The notes under the pieces are model-generated. The model was not told the DNA's origin. It saw only the letters and a list, made by a program, of their open reading frames with translations, and ran no database searches. The translations under genes and the position numbers were made by a program. This document shows, in pieces, positions 1 through 10,255 of a DNA stretch of 32,821 bases. Numbering within the stretch: position 1 is the first letter of the stretch; every line of letters begins with the position of its first letter. The DNA is from Spirulinaceae cyanobacterium SM2_1_0 (GTDB taxonomy: Bacteria > Cyanobacteriota > Cyanobacteriia > Cyanobacteriales > Spirulinaceae), in assembly GCA_012031265.1 (NCBI GenBank), contig JAAUTY010000057.1, positions 1 through 32,821 of the forward strand. The letters run 5' to 3'.

Positions 1-296
1 CGCTCCCAAATTTGGGAGCGGGGCTTCCAACTCCCCTGCGCCCAGGATTGGGAGAAGGGGCCGGGGGATGAGGGCGACGGGATGCCAAGTTGAGCAGCCG
101 GCCAATTGGGCTTGACGCACCACTAGCAGCAAAGCTCCAAGCGGGTGGCCCCAGCGAGGTTGGCACAGGAGTCACATCGTGTTGACACCAGTCTGATCGC
201 ACCCATGACAATGAAGCGCCGAGTCTGTGTTGATACAGAACTCAGCGCTAAATAGAGACAGACTAGAGATTGACAGAGGAAATCTTGACGTAGCGA
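1..296. repeat. Intergenic edge with perfect palindrome and repeat-like GC-rich tract
   Basis: No convincing gene lies here. Bases 1-20 form a perfect palindrome of two 10-nt arms, a stem-loop or fold-back structure cut by the window edge. It is followed to about 85 by a GC-rich stretch with alternating C-runs and G-runs (CCCC... GGGAGAAGGGG) that can fold on itself and resembles dispersed intergenic repeats of cyanobacteria. That resemblance is recalled, not searched. The rest, to the hlip stop codon, shows nothing I can name; a short minus-strand open frame there has no recognisable content. Confidence 0.35.
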
Positions 297-449
297 CTAC
301 ATCAAGCCCCAGAAGTGAAGCAGACCTTGGCCGCTTGCCAGCTCGATCACTAGAGCAGCCGTGAAGCCAATCATCGCCAGGCGACCGTTCCAATTCTCGG
401 CACCAGCGGTGAAGCCAAATTTGAAGTCGTTGCGAGTTTCATTTTCCAT
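297..449 (-). CDS. High-light-inducible protein (Hlip), one-helix chlorophyll-binding protein
   Basis: A 50-residue thylakoid membrane protein of the CAB/ELIP/Hlip family. Family members bind chlorophyll and carotenoid, dissipate excess light energy and help assemble photosystem II or chlorophyll synthase complexes. The diagnostic part is the single membrane helix with [12 protein letters not shown], which holds the chlorophyll-ligating Glu and Asn and the ExxNGRxAMxGF pattern, at about residues 19-30; a hydrophobic stretch to the C-terminus completes the helix. I chose the ATG at 449 over an upstream in-frame TTG at 485 because the usual short acidic N-terminus (MENE) starts there and a GAGG Shine-Dalgarno lies about 10 nt upstream. 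It is divergent from ccdA across about 200 nt. Such genes are normally strongly light induced. Confidence 0.9.
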   Translation of the reverse strand: MENETRNDFKFGFTAGAENWNGRLAMIGFTAALVIELASGQGLLHFWGLM

Positions 450-467
450 GACTGTGCCCTCAAGGTT

Positions 468-509
468 TCCGTAACGTTTCTGCAATTAAATGTAACTAAA
501 ATTTACAAA
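468..509 (-). promoter_or_regulatory. Possible RpaB/HLR1-like half sites upstream of hlip
   Basis: Read on the minus strand, GTTACATT lies at 496-489 and a second GTTAC core at 475-471. A TTTACAAA lies on the plus strand at 502-509. HLR1, the RpaB-binding element of high-light genes, is two (G/T)TTACA(T/A)(T/A) repeats two bases apart. Here the half sites are present but neither spaced nor oriented canonically, so this is a weak match that gains interest only because the gene is an Hlip. Confidence 0.22.
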
Positions 510-657
510 CACGACAACATGATCGCCCCAAAAATCAATAAATCTTACTTATGTATGACATCACCGCTGCCTCGCTGTACCCGCGATCGCCGGTGCTCAA
601 CCCAGCGAGCGTTAAAATACGAGCAGCTTTGCACCATGAAATCTCCGTAATCTGGCT

Positions 658-1398
658 ATGCTCGACGCGCTCCAAGGGCAACTCTACGCACTTTCGCAGT
701 GGGCTGACCGCATGGCGGCGGCAGAACTCGACCATCTCAGCCTGCTCAGTCTGGCAATCGTTTTTGCTACCGGTCTGCTCACCAGCCTGACGCCCTGTAT
801 GCTCTCGATGCTGCCGATCTCGATCGCCTACATCGGCAGCGGCGAAGTCAGCGATCGCTGGCAAGCGGCCCGCCAGTCCACCTGGTTTGCCCTCGGCTTG
901 GCGACGACCTTGGCGCTGCTCGGCATCGCCGCCGCACTGCTGGGGCGCGTTTATGGTCAGATCGGTGTTGGCCTACCGATTGTGGTCAGCGCGATCGCCA
1001 TCCTCATGGGTCTCAATCTCCTGGGCATCCTGCCGCTACGCCTCCCCGCTAGCGGCGACGCCACCTGGATTCCCCAAAACTGGCCGCTTGGTCTACGCGC
1101 CTACACCATCGGCGTCACCTTTGGCTTGGTTGCTTCCCCCTGTAGCACTCCCGTGCTCGCCACCCTGCTGGCTTGGGTGGGGGCGAGCCAAAATCTCACC
1201 CTTGGCGGGGCGCTCTTGTTTGCCTATGCGCTGGGCTATGTACTGCCGCTGGCGATCGCCGGAACCTTCACCGCGCTCCTGAAACAGTTTCTCGAACTGC
1301 GCCGTTGGTCAGCCTGGATCACCCCCGCGAGCGGCGCGATCTTGGTCGGTTTCGGGGTCTTCTCGCTCCTCTCGCGGCTGCCCAGTCGTTGGTTTTAG
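658..1398 (+). CDS. ccdA: Cytochrome c biogenesis protein CcdA
   Basis: A 246-residue polytopic membrane thiol-disulfide transporter. It carries reducing equivalents from stromal/cytoplasmic thioredoxin across the thylakoid or plasma membrane to keep apocytochrome c haem-binding cysteines reduced (System II maturation). The two family-defining cysteines are visible in proline motifs, C47 in TPCML and C162 in SPCST, each at the start of a membrane helix. About six hydrophobic segments are evident, and the length is normal for cyanobacterial CcdA. ATG 658 gives a short N-terminal tail before the first helix. ccs1 follows after 55 nt on the same strand, so the two probably form one transcription unit for cytochrome c maturation. 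Confidence 0.93.
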   Translation: MLDALQGQLYALSQWADRMAAAELDHLSLLSLAIVFATGLLTSLTPCMLSMLPISIAYIGSGEVSDRWQAARQSTWFALGLATTLALLGIAAALLGRVYGQIGVGLPIVVSAIAILMGLNLLGILPLRLPASGDATWIPQNWPLGLRAYTIGVTFGLVASPCSTPVLATLLAWVGASQNLTLGGALLFAYALGYVLPLAIAGTFTALLKQFLELRRWSAWITPASGAILVGFGVFSLLSRLPSRWF

Positions 1399-1453
1399 CC
1401 ATTGACATTTCGCTGCCCTGACCCAGCATTTCACTCACCGAGAATTTATTGCG

Positions 1454-2869
1454 ATGACGGCTGATCAAGCTCCCGAAACTCCTGAATCTGCCTCAACCCT
1501 GCACCGCTTCGGACGGCGGAGCTTGCGTTTGTTGGCTAATCTCAAGTTGGCGATCGCCCTGTTGCTGGCGATCGCCCTCTTCAGCATCGCCGGCACGGTC
1601 ATCGAGCAAGGGCAAACCCTCGCCTTCTACCAAAGCAACTACCCGGAAGACCCCGCCCTATTCGGCTTCCTCAGTTGGCGCGTCCTGCTCTGGCTAGGCC
1701 TCGACCATGTTTACCGCACCTGGTGGTTTCTCTCCTTACTCGTCCTCTTCGGCAGCAGCCTCACCGCCTGCACCTTCACCCGCCAATTGCCCGCCCTCAA
1801 AGGCGCGCGCCGCTGGCAGTACTACAGCCGCCCCGAACAATTTGCCAAACTCGCCCTGAGCGCCGAACTCGACACCGGCTCGCTCAATTCCGTGCTGCCC
1901 TTGCTGACGGCGCGTCGTTACCGCGTCTTTCGCGAAGGCGACCAGCTCTATGCCCGCAAAGGCATCATCGGCCGCATTGGGCCGATCGTCGTTCATATCG
2001 GCATTCTCATCGTGCTGATTGGGGCAATTTGGGGAGCCTTTGGGGGCTTCTTTGCGCAGGAAATCGCGGCTAGTGGTTCTCGCTTCCAGATCCAGAACAT
2101 CATCGATGCCGGGCCGCTCGCCGGGGCGCAAATCCCCCAAGACTGGGGAGTGAAGGTCAATCGTTTTTGGATTGACTACACCCCGGACGGCACGATCGAT
2201 CAGTTTTACTCTGATCTCTCCATCGTCGATGAAGCGGGGACGGAACTCGATCGCCAGACGATTCATGTCAACAAGCCCTTTCGCTACGACGGTGTGACGC
2301 TGTACCAAACGAATTGGGGCATTGCCGGTGTCCGTGTCCGGTTGAACAACAGCCCGATTTTCCAGCTACCGATGGCCGAGTTAAACGACGACCTGCCGGG
2401 GCGTTTTTGGGGAACCTGGGTGCCGACCAAACCGGATCTCAGCCAAGGGGTCTCATTGCTGGCGCGCGACTTGCAGGGAACCCTGCTGGTTTATAACGTT
2501 GAGGGGCAACTGATCGGTGCGGTGCGGGAAGGCGGCAGCATCGCCGTGGATGGCATCGAACTCCAGGTGCTAGAGCTGATCGGCGCGACCGGGTTACAGA
2601 TCAAAGCCGATCCGGGAGTGCCGATGGTCTATGCCGGTTTTGCCCTGCTGATGCTAGGAGTGGTGATGAGCTACGCCTCGCACTCGCAGATCTGGGCGCT
2701 GGAACAGGGCGATCGCTTCTATCTCGGCGGCCGGACTAACCGTGCCCAAGTCAGCTTCGAGCGTGAGCTACTCAGCATCCTCGATGCCTTCCAAGCCCGC
2801 CGCGTTGAGGGCACAGTAGATGCGGAAGCGGCGATCGCTCTGCCCACCGCGAAGCTCCCAGACGAGTAG
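1454..2869 (+). CDS. ccs1: Cytochrome c biogenesis protein Ccs1 (ResB/CcsB family)
   Basis: A 471-residue ResB-family membrane protein. With CcsA it forms the haem delivery and ligation complex of System II on the lumenal side. After a basic N-terminus ([17 protein letters not shown]) there is a first membrane helix, then a second near residues 80-105 ([17 protein letters not shown]). A third follows around 170-190 ([23 protein letters not shown]), with the histidine expected for haem handling. A long soluble lumenal domain follows, and a fourth helix near residues 390-410 ends with SHSQIWA. Length and domain order match cyanobacterial Ccs1. It follows ccdA closely, as expected for partners in one pathway; ccsA is not in this window. 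Confidence 0.92.
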   Translation: MTADQAPETPESASTLHRFGRRSLRLLANLKLAIALLLAIALFSIAGTVIEQGQTLAFYQSNYPEDPALFGFLSWRVLLWLGLDHVYRTWWFLSLLVLFGSSLTACTFTRQLPALKGARRWQYYSRPEQFAKLALSAELDTGSLNSVLPLLTARRYRVFREGDQLYARKGIIGRIGPIVVHIGILIVLIGAIWGAFGGFFAQEIAASGSRFQIQNIIDAGPLAGAQIPQDWGVKVNRFWIDYTPDGTIDQFYSDLSIVDEAGTELDRQTIHVNKPFRYDGVTLYQTNWGIAGVRVRLNNSPIFQLPMAELNDDLPGRFWGTWVPTKPDLSQGVSLLARDLQGTLLVYNVEGQLIGAVREGGSIAVDGIELQVLELIGATGLQIKADPGVPMVYAGFALLMLGVVMSYASHSQIWALEQGDRFYLGGRTNRAQVSFERELLSILDAFQARRVEGTVDAEAAIALPTAKLPDE

Positions 2870-3114
2870 CGCGGCGCAGGGGGAGCGTCCCAGATTAGTC
2901 GCTCTATGTCCTACACAACAGGCTCAATCAACACTCCCAATCCTGCTCCCGCTCTGGGCTACTGCTCTGTAATGCAAATCCCCAACATCCCCGTCGCATC
3001 GCCCCAGATGCGATTGCCGATCTTAGGGCGAATATCGCGCGGACTTTGGCTCATTGTCTTCGCCTCCCCAATGAAAGGCAACGACACTTGAGCCAGTGAA
3101 AATCATCCGCTCGC

Positions 3115-4122
3115 TCAAAACTGGCGCAAGAAGCGCAAATCACTGCTGTAGAGACGGCGAATGTCGTCGATTTGGTGTAGCACCATCGCGAAGCGCTCCA
3201 CGCCCAAGCCAGCCGCGAAGCCCGTGTAAACCTCCGGGTCGTAGCCCACCGCCTTGAGCACATTTGGGTCAACCATGCCGCAGCCCAATACCTCCAGCCA
3301 CTTGCCTTGCCAGCGGACATCCACCTCCGCCGATGGCTCCGTGAACGGGAAGTAGCTGGCGCGAAACTGCATCGGCAGCACCTCGCCGAACATCTGCCGC
3401 ACAAATTCTTGTAGCGTCCCCTTGAGGTCAGTGAACGTCAACCCCTTGTCCACCGCCAAAATTTCTACCTGATGGAACACCGCCGAGTGGGTCGCATCCA
3501 CCGTATCGCGGCGATAGACGCGGCCGGGGGCAATGATCCGAATCGGCGGCTGATGGGCCTGCATGTAGCGGATCTGTACTGGCGACGTGTGGGTTCGCAG
3601 CAGATTGCCGTCGGTCAAGTAGAGTGTGTCCTGCATATCCCGCGCTGGGTGATCCGCCGGAATATTCAGTGCTTCAAAATTGTAGTAATCCGATTCCATC
3701 TCGGGGCCTTCTGCCACCGTGTAGCCCAGCCCGACAAAAATCTCGGTCACGCGGTCAATGGTGCTGTTCAGCGGATGCACGCGACCCAACGGACGACTGA
3801 CCCCTGGCATTGTCACATCCAGCGTCTCCGCGGCTAGTTGCGCCCCGACCTCAGCCGTCTCGAGCCGCTCGCGGGCTTGTTCCAAGCTGGTTTGCAAGGC
3901 TTCCTTGACCTTGTTCGCCGCTTCGCCGACGCGAGGGCGCTCCTCAGCGCTCAGTTTGCCCATGCCGCGCAAAATCTGCGATAACTGCCCCTTTTTCCCT
4001 AGATAGCTCACTCGGAGCTGCTCTAGCTCATCCAGAGCCGCAACCCCGCCAATCGCCTGCACTGCGGCTTGCTCGAGGTCTTGCAGTTGCGTTTCTAACT
4101 CGCTTGCCGAAAGCGTCGTCAT
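3115..4122 (-). CDS. pheS: Phenylalanyl-tRNA synthetase alpha subunit
   Basis: A 335-residue class II aminoacyl-tRNA synthetase catalytic subunit that charges tRNA-Phe as part of an alpha2-beta2 enzyme. The N-terminal coiled coil (about residues 1-90, with [15 protein letters not shown]) is the tRNA-binding arm. Motif 2 is visible in the [20 protein letters not shown] region. Motif 3 is the glycine-rich [18 protein letters not shown] near the C-terminus, with [12 protein letters not shown] upstream of it in the phenylalanine pocket. ATG 4122 was chosen over the open frame extending to 4188 because the family starts just before the coiled coil; the extra 22 codons are not conserved-looking. 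It is divergent from surE with about 150 nt between them. pheT is not adjacent, which is usual in cyanobacteria. Confidence 0.95.
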   Translation of the reverse strand: MTTLSASELETQLQDLEQAAVQAIGGVAALDELEQLRVSYLGKKGQLSQILRGMGKLSAEERPRVGEAANKVKEALQTSLEQARERLETAEVGAQLAAETLDVTMPGVSRPLGRVHPLNSTIDRVTEIFVGLGYTVAEGPEMESDYYNFEALNIPADHPARDMQDTLYLTDGNLLRTHTSPVQIRYMQAHQPPIRIIAPGRVYRRDTVDATHSAVFHQVEILAVDKGLTFTDLKGTLQEFVRQMFGEVLPMQFRASYFPFTEPSAEVDVRWQGKWLEVLGCGMVDPNVLKAVGYDPEVYTGFAAGLGVERFAMVLHQIDDIRRLYSSDLRFLRQF

Positions 4123-4275
4123 GACCCTTGCCCAATTGCCCTTAACAAATCCTGTTTTCCAGCTTAGCGCGATCGCGCCCTGACCCAAATCAACACTGCG
4201 CCCCTGCGAATTTGTTCGCCCCGCGCAAAATTAATCTAGACTCAACCCCAACATCCTTGCCCCGAACTCGAAACC

Positions 4276-5109
4276 ATGCCCAGCCAGATCCTGATTAGCA
4301 ACGACGACGGCATCCTCGCGCTTGGCGTCCGCACCCTCGCCAACGCCCTTGCCGCCGCCGGTCACACTGTCACCGTCGTCTGTCCCGACCGCGAGCGCTC
4401 CGCCACTGGTCATGGCCTGACCATTCACCAACCGATCCGCGCCGACCGCATCGAGGCCGTCTTCGACCCGGCGATCGCCGCTTGGTCTTGCTCCGGCACC
4501 CCTTCCGATTGCGTCAAGTTCGGTCTCAGCGCCCTCCTGGAAACGCCGCCCGACTTCGTGCTCTCCGGCATCAACCACGGCTCCAACCTCGGCACCGACG
4601 TGCTCTACTCCGGCACGGTTTCTGCCGCGATGGAAGGAACGATCGAAGGCATCGCTAGTATTGCCTTCAGCCTCGCCAGCTTTAGCCATCAAGACTTCTC
4701 GCCTGCTGCCGCCTTTGCGGTGGAGTTGCTCGACCAACTGGCGATCGCCCCTCTGCCCACCGCCACCCTGCTCAATGTCAATGTGCCGCCCCTGCCTGCG
4801 GCCCGCATCGCGGGCGCGGCGATCGCCCGCCAGGGTCTCCGCCGCTACCGCGAGCAGTTTGAAAAACGCCTGGATCCTCGGGGCAAGAGCTACTACTGGC
4901 TGGCCGGCGAAGCGATCGAAGACATCGACCAGCCCGACCATGTGCATTTGCCGCCCGAAATCCCCACCGATGTCCAAGCCGTCCGCGCCGGTTACATCAG
5001 CATCACACCGCTCCAATACAACCTGACCGATGCGCCTGTGGTAGACGCCCTCTGGAACCGTCCCCAGCCCTGGGCCAATACCCAAAAACTGCGACTCTGG
5101 GATTTGTAA
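4276..5109 (+). CDS. surE: 5'/3'-nucleotidase SurE
   Basis: A 277-residue metal-dependent phosphatase acting on nucleoside 5'- and 3'-monophosphates and, in some species, short polyphosphate; cytoplasmic and linked to stationary-phase survival. The N-terminal NDDG metal-binding motif is at residues 9-12 within ILISNDDGI. The second signature, [19 protein letters not shown], lies near residues 97-115 and contains the conserved Asn and Ser of the active site. [10 protein letters not shown] near residue 38 is also characteristic. Length is normal. It converges with the UPF0182 gene, with 37 nt between the stops, and no strong terminator is visible between them. Confidence 0.95.
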   Translation: MPSQILISNDDGILALGVRTLANALAAAGHTVTVVCPDRERSATGHGLTIHQPIRADRIEAVFDPAIAAWSCSGTPSDCVKFGLSALLETPPDFVLSGINHGSNLGTDVLYSGTVSAAMEGTIEGIASIAFSLASFSHQDFSPAAAFAVELLDQLAIAPLPTATLLNVNVPPLPAARIAGAAIARQGLRRYREQFEKRLDPRGKSYYWLAGEAIEDIDQPDHVHLPPEIPTDVQAVRAGYISITPLQYNLTDAPVVDALWNRPQPWANTQKLRLWDL

Positions 5110-5146
5110 GGGGTTCAAACTGTAAGCACCTGCTCATCCCCATCCC

Positions 5147-8100
5147 TTAAGGACTCACCCCCTCTAGCAGTGCTCCGTCAAACGCCTCAAGCGGGCGAAT
5201 CAGCGCGGACGAATCAGTTTGTGGCTCTGCGAACAGACCACGCAGTGCTTGGTCAAGGTCAGGAGCCATGACAATCCGATTTTCGTAGACCACGATTACC
5301 CGCGCCAAGGTCGGCACACTGTTCGTCTCCGCCTCGAGATACAGCGGCTCGACATAGAGCAGTGACTCCTCGATCGGGATCACCAGCAGATTCCCCTGCA
5401 AAACCCGCGATCCCTGAGTATTCCAGAGCGAAATCTGTTGCGAAATCTCTGGATCTTGGTTGATCAGCGCCTCGATCTGACCGATGCCGAAGACCAAAGT
5501 TTGTTTCGGAAATTGGTACAGCAAGAGTTTGCCGTAGCGATCGCCATCCGAGCGCGCCGCCAACCAAGCCACTAAGTTCGGACGTGCGGTCGGCGAGTAA
5601 GGATGCAACAAGACAAACTCAGCCGTCGTCTCTCCCGGAAAGCGCACGATCAGATGGTACGGATTCACCGGCTGCGGCTCGTCCGCGTAGATCTCCTGCG
5701 GCACCTGCCAGAGATCCTCGCGGTTATAAAACACGCGCGGCTCCGTCATGTGATATAACAGTAGCCGCTCCGATTGGGCGCTGAATAAATCGGTCGGGTA
5801 GCGGATGTGACCCTGTAGCGTCGTCGGCATTGCCGCCAGCGGCTGAAAAAAGCCCGGCAGGATCTTTTGCCAGGTGCGGATCATCGGATCATTGGGATCG
5901 GTGATGTAGAAGTCAACATCGCCATTGTAGGCATCGACGACCACCTTCACTGAATTGCGAATGTAGTTGAAGGCGCGATCGCCCGGGTCAGAATAGGGAT
6001 AGCGAGCACTCGTCGTGTAGGCATCCAAAATCCAGTAGAGATGGCTATCCGCCTCTTCTACGCTCGCCTCACCCGTATCGACATTGACGATGTAAGGATC
6101 ACTGTCGTAGCGCAGGAAGGGCGCGATCGCCCGTACCCGCGCATTGATATTGCGGCGCATCAACAACTGCGTCTCCGCCGTGAAATTGCGCGTCAACAGC
6201 ATCTGCCAGTCGCGCAGATACTTCGCAAACGCCAACCGTCGCCAGGTCGCGCCAATCGCAATGCCGCCGCCGCCGTCATAGACATTGAGGGCATTGCCGC
6301 CGCCGCTGGGAAAATCCAGTTCCTTCACCATCGTCGAGGTCATGACATAGGCATTGGTCAACTCGCCATAGTAGATGCGCGGCCGAGCAATCGGAATACT
6401 GCCCGCTACGACCTGATCCGAGAGGCGCAAATCTCCCTCTCCTGTCTCTGTACCGATGTCGCGGACAAAATAAGGCGGCAACCCGCCGTTTTCCGCCTGG
6501 TTGACCGGTGAGAGCGTGAATCCGTAGCCGTGGGTGTACACCAAATGTTCATTGACCCAAGTTTTTGCGTCGTCAGGAACTTGTTCATAGTCCAGTTCGC
6601 GCGGCGAAATCAGCACCTGACGCTTGCGTGTGACCGGATCGGCAGACGGTTCAGTCGGCCGCAGCTTCAGCGTGTAGCGGTCGATGTCCGCATCCCAAAA
6701 GCGGTAGTAGGAGCGGATCTCCTGAAGTTGGCGATTGGCTTCTAGCAGCGGGCGCGTGTCCCAGAGGCGAATATTCTCAACTGTCAGCTCATTTTGCGCC
6801 AGGGTATCCAGTGTCAGGTTGCCCTGCGGCCGAAAGGTCTGTGCGTCGATCCGATCCAGCGCAAAGGCGGCGCGAGTTTGGGCGATGCTGCGTTCAATAT
6901 ATGGTCGCTCGCGCTCCAATTCATTGGGACTGACCACGAGATTTTGCACCAAGAGCGCCCCCGACTGACTGGTCACAAATACTAAGAGGTAGGCAATACT
7001 GAGGAAAGACCAGAGCGGCGCAATCGGCTGCCGGAAGCGGCGGCTGAGTAGCATCCCGACTGGCGATCGCCCCACCAAGCTACTGAGCAATAGACCCACC
7101 GCCGCCGCACTCACGATCACGCTCAGGGCAATCTCCAGCGGCAACTGCACATGGATGTCGGTGTAACTCGCCCCATAGGTGACGCCGCGCTCCGAGTAAA
7201 CCAGGCTGAAACAGGCGATCGCATGACGCAGCGAGAGCACCCCCGCCAACAAACCGCCGAGAAACTCCAGATGGCGCAACTGCGGTCGTGAGAACCCCGG
7301 AAACTTGCCCTGAGAAATGCTATCGCCGGCCAGCAGATAGATCAGCGTCGTCGCCACGAGGCTATACACCATCAGGCCGCTCCACCAGAATGCCACCAGC
7401 TCCCAGAGCGGCAAGCGAAAAATGTAGACCCCCATATCCAGGCTGAACATCGGGTCAGCGCGCTCGAAGGGCGTCGCCTGCCAAAACTCCAGCACCCGCG
7501 TCCAGTTCCCCGCCAGACAAAAGCCCAGCACCAAACTGAGCAAAACCGCGAGGCCCGACAACAGCCAGCCATGCGCCATCAGCAGCCCAATGCCAACGAC
7601 CGTGATCGCCAGTAACTGCCCGTAGAGTTGCCAACCGGGGACATCGATCCAGAGCTGCACCAGCGCGCTGAGATTAAACGCAGACGGCAACGGCGGGGTC
7701 ACCTTTGGCAGACTCAGATCCGGTTGCCAATAGGCCGTCGCTGCCAGCGTGTAGTGCAGGATCAGACCGCCGAGCAACAACCCCAAGAGCAGCAGCAGCG
7801 CCAGCAATGGCCGCAGTGACAGACTCAACGGCCGCGATCGCCTCGGGAACAGTGGTTTGTCAATCTCAGCGATCTGGCGACGGCGGGCGAGGATGTCAGC
7901 GCGCAGGGTCGAGGTTGAGGTCGGGGTCGGGAGCGGCGGTGTGCGGTGGGGTTGGGCGCGTTCGGAGCGCTCAATGGGTTGTGAATCACGCCACCGCCGG
8001 GCGAGCCACAGATTGCCCAAGAGGAAAACCGCCGAACCACCGCCGCCGATGAGCCACAGAATCGCCTGGGTCTGAAAACGCAAGCCCAGCGCCTGCAAAT

Positions 8101-8218
8101 AATCCAACTCCTGAAACCAGAGCACTTCCGCCGCCGCATAAGCTGCGACATCCAGCAGCACCCAAATCCCCAAGGCGATCGCCAACCCCTGCCCCAATCG
8201 CCGCCACCATTTGGCCAT
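5147..8218 (-). CDS. UPF0182 family large membrane protein
   Basis: A 1023-residue protein matching the cyanobacterial and actinobacterial UPF0182 family, whose molecular function is unknown. The N-terminal third carries about seven membrane helices, including the first near residues 8-30 and a leucine-rich one near 135-155. The C-terminal two thirds are a large soluble, probably periplasmic region with family-typical phrases such as YYRFWDADIDRY, WVNEHLVYTHGYG and a LRRNINARVRAIAPFLRYDSDPY-like segment. The start at 8218 precedes a basic amphipathic stretch and the first helix, as expected. Length is normal. It is divergent from the secreted hypothetical gene at 8497, with a roughly 280-nt spacer. 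Confidence 0.9.
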   Translation of the reverse strand: MAKWWRRLGQGLAIALGIWVLLDVAAYAAAEVLWFQELDYLQALGLRFQTQAILWLIGGGGSAVFLLGNLWLARRWRDSQPIERSERAQPHRTPPLPTPTSTSTLRADILARRRQIAEIDKPLFPRRSRPLSLSLRPLLALLLLLGLLLGGLILHYTLAATAYWQPDLSLPKVTPPLPSAFNLSALVQLWIDVPGWQLYGQLLAITVVGIGLLMAHGWLLSGLAVLLSLVLGFCLAGNWTRVLEFWQATPFERADPMFSLDMGVYIFRLPLWELVAFWWSGLMVYSLVATTLIYLLAGDSISQGKFPGFSRPQLRHLEFLGGLLAGVLSLRHAIACFSLVYSERGVTYGASYTDIHVQLPLEIALSVIVSAAAVGLLLSSLVGRSPVGMLLSRRFRQPIAPLWSFLSIAYLLVFVTSQSGALLVQNLVVSPNELERERPYIERSIAQTRAAFALDRIDAQTFRPQGNLTLDTLAQNELTVENIRLWDTRPLLEANRQLQEIRSYYRFWDADIDRYTLKLRPTEPSADPVTRKRQVLISPRELDYEQVPDDAKTWVNEHLVYTHGYGFTLSPVNQAENGGLPPYFVRDIGTETGEGDLRLSDQVVAGSIPIARPRIYYGELTNAYVMTSTMVKELDFPSGGGNALNVYDGGGGIAIGATWRRLAFAKYLRDWQMLLTRNFTAETQLLMRRNINARVRAIAPFLRYDSDPYIVNVDTGEASVEEADSHLYWILDAYTTSARYPYSDPGDRAFNYIRNSVKVVVDAYNGDVDFYITDPNDPMIRTWQKILPGFFQPLAAMPTTLQGHIRYPTDLFSAQSERLLLYHMTEPRVFYNREDLWQVPQEIYADEPQPVNPYHLIVRFPGETTAEFVLLHPYSPTARPNLVAWLAARSDGDRYGKLLLYQFPKQTLVFGIGQIEALINQDPEISQQISLWNTQGSRVLQGNLLVIPIEESLLYVEPLYLEAETNSVPTLARVIVVYENRIVMAPDLDQALRGLFAEPQTDSSALIRPLEAFDGALLEGVSP

Positions 8219-8395
8219 CTCGCTCCCCTATGCCCAGTTCAGCGCTATGCTAGCGAATTTCCATTGTGACGGCCGCCGCCCATTCTCAGCGTTCTTCACC
8301 AGCAGCACGAACCCGATTGGCGGATGACTGGTGACCCTGGACTGATCCCCAATCCGGATCGTGAACCCCAAAAATTGCGACATCGGGAACCTCAG

Positions 8396-8412
8396 GAAGG
8401 TTTGAAACCTTC
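8396..8412. repeat. Perfect 8-bp inverted repeat with one-base spacer
   Basis: GAAGGTTT at 8396-8403 and AAACCTTC at 8405-8412 are exact reverse complements around a single G. It sits in the divergent spacer between the UPF0182 gene and the secreted hypothetical gene, about 85 nt before the latter's start. It could be an operator-type dyad or part of a dispersed intergenic repeat; no T-run follows, so a terminator is less likely. Confidence 0.35.
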
Positions 8413-8496
8413 GCCTACGGGGTATTTCATTGTCGGGGCAAAAAATTCGGACTGGGTTATGACTATGATTGGGGCAGCATGGAGGCGCGATCGCAG

Positions 8497-9879
8497 ATGG
8501 CAAAAATTTCCACAACCGCATGGCTCGCCGCCTTACTGATCGGCACTCCGGCGCTCGCCGTCCAGGCCCAAATTCCCGCTCCCAATGGAGTCGGGCAGGA
8601 ATTTCAGTTCGACAACTTCTGGGTGCAAGCGCTGCCGCTCCTGCAAGCGCAACTTGACCTCGCCGCTCGCCTGCAAGCCGTCTTGGCTAACCCCGACGCT
8701 GACCGTCTTGAAGTGGCCCGCGCTGACCTGGGTGATCGCCTGCGCGAGAGCGAACGCTTCCTCCGCGATCAGTACCGCGCCCCCGCCCAACTCTGCCTCG
8801 ACCTCGACAATCCGCCCGTCACCAGCCTCACCCCAGCCCAGCAGCGTGCTTACTGCACCCTCTACCAGACTTGGCAGCGGCAACAGGCGATCGCCGCCAG
8901 CCTCCGCCAGCCCGTCCCGCCAACGCCGACCAGCCTGCTCAGCGTGGCTCCGACGAGTCCGCGCCTGTCACCGGATAGCCTGCTATTCGACCCCGAACCC
9001 GTCATCGCCCCCAGCGTGCCGCTGCCCGCCATTCCGATGCCGCGCCCCCGCGTCATCAGCCAGCCCGCCAAGCTGACCCAGGATGTTGGTATTCTCCCGC
9101 CCGCCCAGGATGCCGAAGCTGCCCAGCCGCTGACCCTGCTCGCCGCGATCCGCCAAGAGATCCTCGCCCTGCAATCCCTCTTGCCCGCTGGCGAAACCCT
9201 GAATGATCCGCTTGGGGGGGCTGCTGAGGCCCAGGAAGAGACGATCACCGCCTACCGCGACTTCCTCGCCCAACCCAACACCGGCTTCGCGCGGCTCCAG
9301 CCCACTAGCCGCACGGCTGATTTCGCCGCCCTCCCCAGCCGTCAGCCCAGCTATGCACCGCTCCTGGCCCTGACCCTCGAGGGGGAGACCGTGGCGATCG
9401 CCCCCAATCCGTTGCGCTACGGCTTTCTCGCCGATCTGGGTGAACGACGCTTGGACGGGCGATCGCTCCCGGCCCGTCGCCGCGACTACGCCTTCTTTTG
9501 GGACTATCAACCACCGCCACAACTGGCTCAAATCCAAGCCCATCAACGCGCCTTTGTCTTCGACAAGCTGGGCGTTGGCACCGAGTATCCCGCCGCCCCA
9601 CCCTTCCCCGGTCGCGTCCCCCTCGAATTGGGTCACGCCTATCTCCTCCGCCTCGTGCAGTACCAACTCCCGGATGTGATTCTCAACAACGAACCCATCC
9701 CCAGCGAGCGCCGTCGCTACGCCAGCGCCATCCTGGCAATGAACAGCAGCGATCTCCTGCTCGCCGTTCAGCCCATCGCCCGCCATCCCGACGGCAGTGT
9801 GACGATCCTCTGGCAGCTCGTGCAACAATTTCCAGACCCACCAGTTACTGACCTCGATCGCTACGTACAGTTCAAGTAG
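8497..9879 (+). CDS. Secreted hypothetical protein, cyanobacterial
   Basis: A 460-residue protein I do not recognise. It opens with a clear signal peptide: a short basic start (MAKIS), a hydrophobic core (AWLAALLIGTPALAV) and an AQA-type cleavage site near residue 25, so export to the periplasm or beyond is likely. A glutamine/alanine-rich helical region follows, then a proline-rich low-complexity stretch at about residues 135-200. The last 180 residues are more globular, with YAFFWDYQPPPQ and FDKLGVGTEYPAAPPFPGRVPLELGHAYLLR-like segments; that tail may be a conserved domain. The start could also be ATG 8479, which adds six residues; ATG 8497 gives the better signal peptide. No operon partner is evident. 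Confidence 0.75.
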   Translation: MAKISTTAWLAALLIGTPALAVQAQIPAPNGVGQEFQFDNFWVQALPLLQAQLDLAARLQAVLANPDADRLEVARADLGDRLRESERFLRDQYRAPAQLCLDLDNPPVTSLTPAQQRAYCTLYQTWQRQQAIAASLRQPVPPTPTSLLSVAPTSPRLSPDSLLFDPEPVIAPSVPLPAIPMPRPRVISQPAKLTQDVGILPPAQDAEAAQPLTLLAAIRQEILALQSLLPAGETLNDPLGGAAEAQEETITAYRDFLAQPNTGFARLQPTSRTADFAALPSRQPSYAPLLALTLEGETVAIAPNPLRYGFLADLGERRLDGRSLPARRRDYAFFWDYQPPPQLAQIQAHQRAFVFDKLGVGTEYPAAPPFPGRVPLELGHAYLLRLVQYQLPDVILNNEPIPSERRRYASAILAMNSSDLLLAVQPIARHPDGSVTILWQLVQQFPDPPVTDLDRYVQFK

Positions 9880-9899
9880 CCGCGCCGCTGGCGCTGGCT
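9878..9899 (+). terminator. GC-rich stem-loop at the end of the secreted hypothetical gene
   Basis: AGCCGCGCC at 9878-9886 pairs with GGCGC-T-GGCT at 9890-9899, with one bulged T and a three-base loop, starting within the stop codon. It could end transcription or protect the 3' end, but no U-tract follows, so an intrinsic terminator is only possible. Confidence 0.35.
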
Positions 9900-10255
9900 G
9901 CACAAAATCACCCAAAACATGGGATGTGCCGTACCCCGGATCTTGGCTGCCGAATTGATCCTTATTTAATTTAGGCACTCACGGGCAGTAGAACCCAAAA
10001 GTGCTTTTCCTCGCTCGCAACTGGTGATTCAACGGCAAGCTTGGCTTGGACACAGCTCAACACAAAATCATTGACAGCACAGTGCTCCAGTCAACACTCG
10101 CTCTCACTCAGTTCGGTTTCCCGCCGCCTCGCCAGCCTGAGCCGAAGTGATACCATAAGCGAATAGTCACTTGCTGCCCATTGCCGGTCGTGACGCGGTG
10201 TTTGCTGCCGAAGCGCGGCGGCGTGGCAACTGGGGCAGTCGCTAGCGAATTTATC
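9900..10255. other. Non-coding region upstream of secA
   Basis: About 356 nt with no supportable gene. It holds an AT-rich island at 9958-9976 (CTTATTTAATTTAGG) that may contain a promoter for secA. The long minus-strand open frames crossing it are antisense shadows of neighbouring genes. An in-frame upstream extension of secA to 10181 exists but encodes no conserved-looking sequence. Confidence 0.4.

Noticed and set aside
4231-5118. 295-codon frame antisense to surE
   Set aside because: Fully antisense to a clear SurE gene; glycine/arginine/valine-rich shadow.
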